This document shows, one piece after another, positions 6,164 to 6,230 of a stretch of DNA of 6,230 nucleotides (its first letter is position 1; every line of letters begins with the position of its first letter). The notes below the pieces were generated by a model. It made no database searches and was not told the DNA's origin. It worked only from the letters and a program-made list of their open reading frames with translations. The position numbers and the translations under genes are program-made. Source of the DNA: an uncultured Holdemanella sp. (GTDB lineage: Bacteria > Bacillota_I > Bacilli_A > Erysipelotrichales > Erysipelotrichaceae); the NCBI RefSeq assembly GCF_934754935.1, contig NZ_CAKVJB010000061.1, positions 1 through 6,230 of the forward strand, written 5' to 3'.

Positions 6164-6230
6164 ATTTGGATGGGGTTAGGTGAATTTGCTCTCCAAGAAT
6201 TTAAGGGGCGGCATATACCCCAAAACGGTT
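6152..6230 (+). pseudogene. scrambled remnants of the exporter ATPase domain
   Basis: After the codons for K-L-I (6143-6151), the text that normally follows Walker A appears in broken pieces. Frame 1 at 6154-6177 reads G-A-I-N-L-D-G-V, the usual strand after the ...DPTxG segment, with about eight codons and the frame lost before it. Frame 2 at 6185-6205 reads F-A-L-Q-E-F-K, which resembles the Q-loop region FSxVFQEFK of such exporters with about two codons missing, and more than ten residues missing before it. The final bases could weakly fit a following IxxNV. Correspondence is from memory of the family, not from an alignment. Decay by repeated deletion and a poor-quality sequence end would both give this picture. 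Confidence 0.5.

Noticed and set aside
6205..6221. GGGG-N9-CCCC as a hairpin or an insertion-sequence end at the right edge
   Set aside because: A four-base stem is weak, the context still resembles the broken ATPase domain, and no mobile-element end can be named from so few bases.

Overview
The window is AT-rich, with short Shine-Dalgarno-type ribosome sites, and it carries gene families typical of low-GC Firmicutes. The relatives I recall for the TnpB-like protein and the exporter are gut Erysipelotrichaceae and Lachnospiraceae. That placement is inference from protein style, not from a search. All genes run on the + strand; I found no tRNA, rRNA or CRISPR array.

Layout. Bases 1-1275 hold the C-terminal three quarters or so of a TnpB-type RNA-guided nuclease, cut off by the left edge. 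Bases 1276 to about 1480 are a non-coding tail that ends in a compact hairpin; this is the expected place for the omega RNA and right end of an IS200/IS605-type element. From about 1480 to 1634 lies an AT-rich control region with a perfect 7-4-7 palindrome and a tandem heptamer. Bases 1635-4873 form a tight three-gene operon: an ABC ATPase of the BcrA/LanF class and two ABC-2-type permeases, joined by a 4-base overlap and a zero-base junction. A 111-base gap follows, with an 8-8-8 palindrome and a good extended -10 promoter. It drives a half-size ABC exporter (transmembrane domain fused to an ATPase domain) starting at 4985. The exporter frame stops at 6163, just after its Walker A motif, and the last 70 bases hold scrambled pieces of the rest of the ATPase domain.

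How the genes fit together. The operon should encode one membrane transporter that moves a hydrophobic or peptide substrate such as a lantibiotic, bacitracin-like drug or self-made bacteriocin. The glutamate in place of the usual Q-loop glutamine points to this immunity/resistance class. The exporter next door belongs to the fold used to secrete peptides or drugs. Together they suggest a peptide export plus self-protection or resistance locus, but no precursor peptide, modification enzyme, sensor kinase or response regulator is in view. The TnpB unit is probably an unrelated mobile neighbour.

The strongest points for a second look are the broken exporter ATPase domain at the right edge, the two promoter palindromes, the TTG codon that is better read as a -35 box than as a start, and the TnpB protein without a recognisable zinc ribbon.
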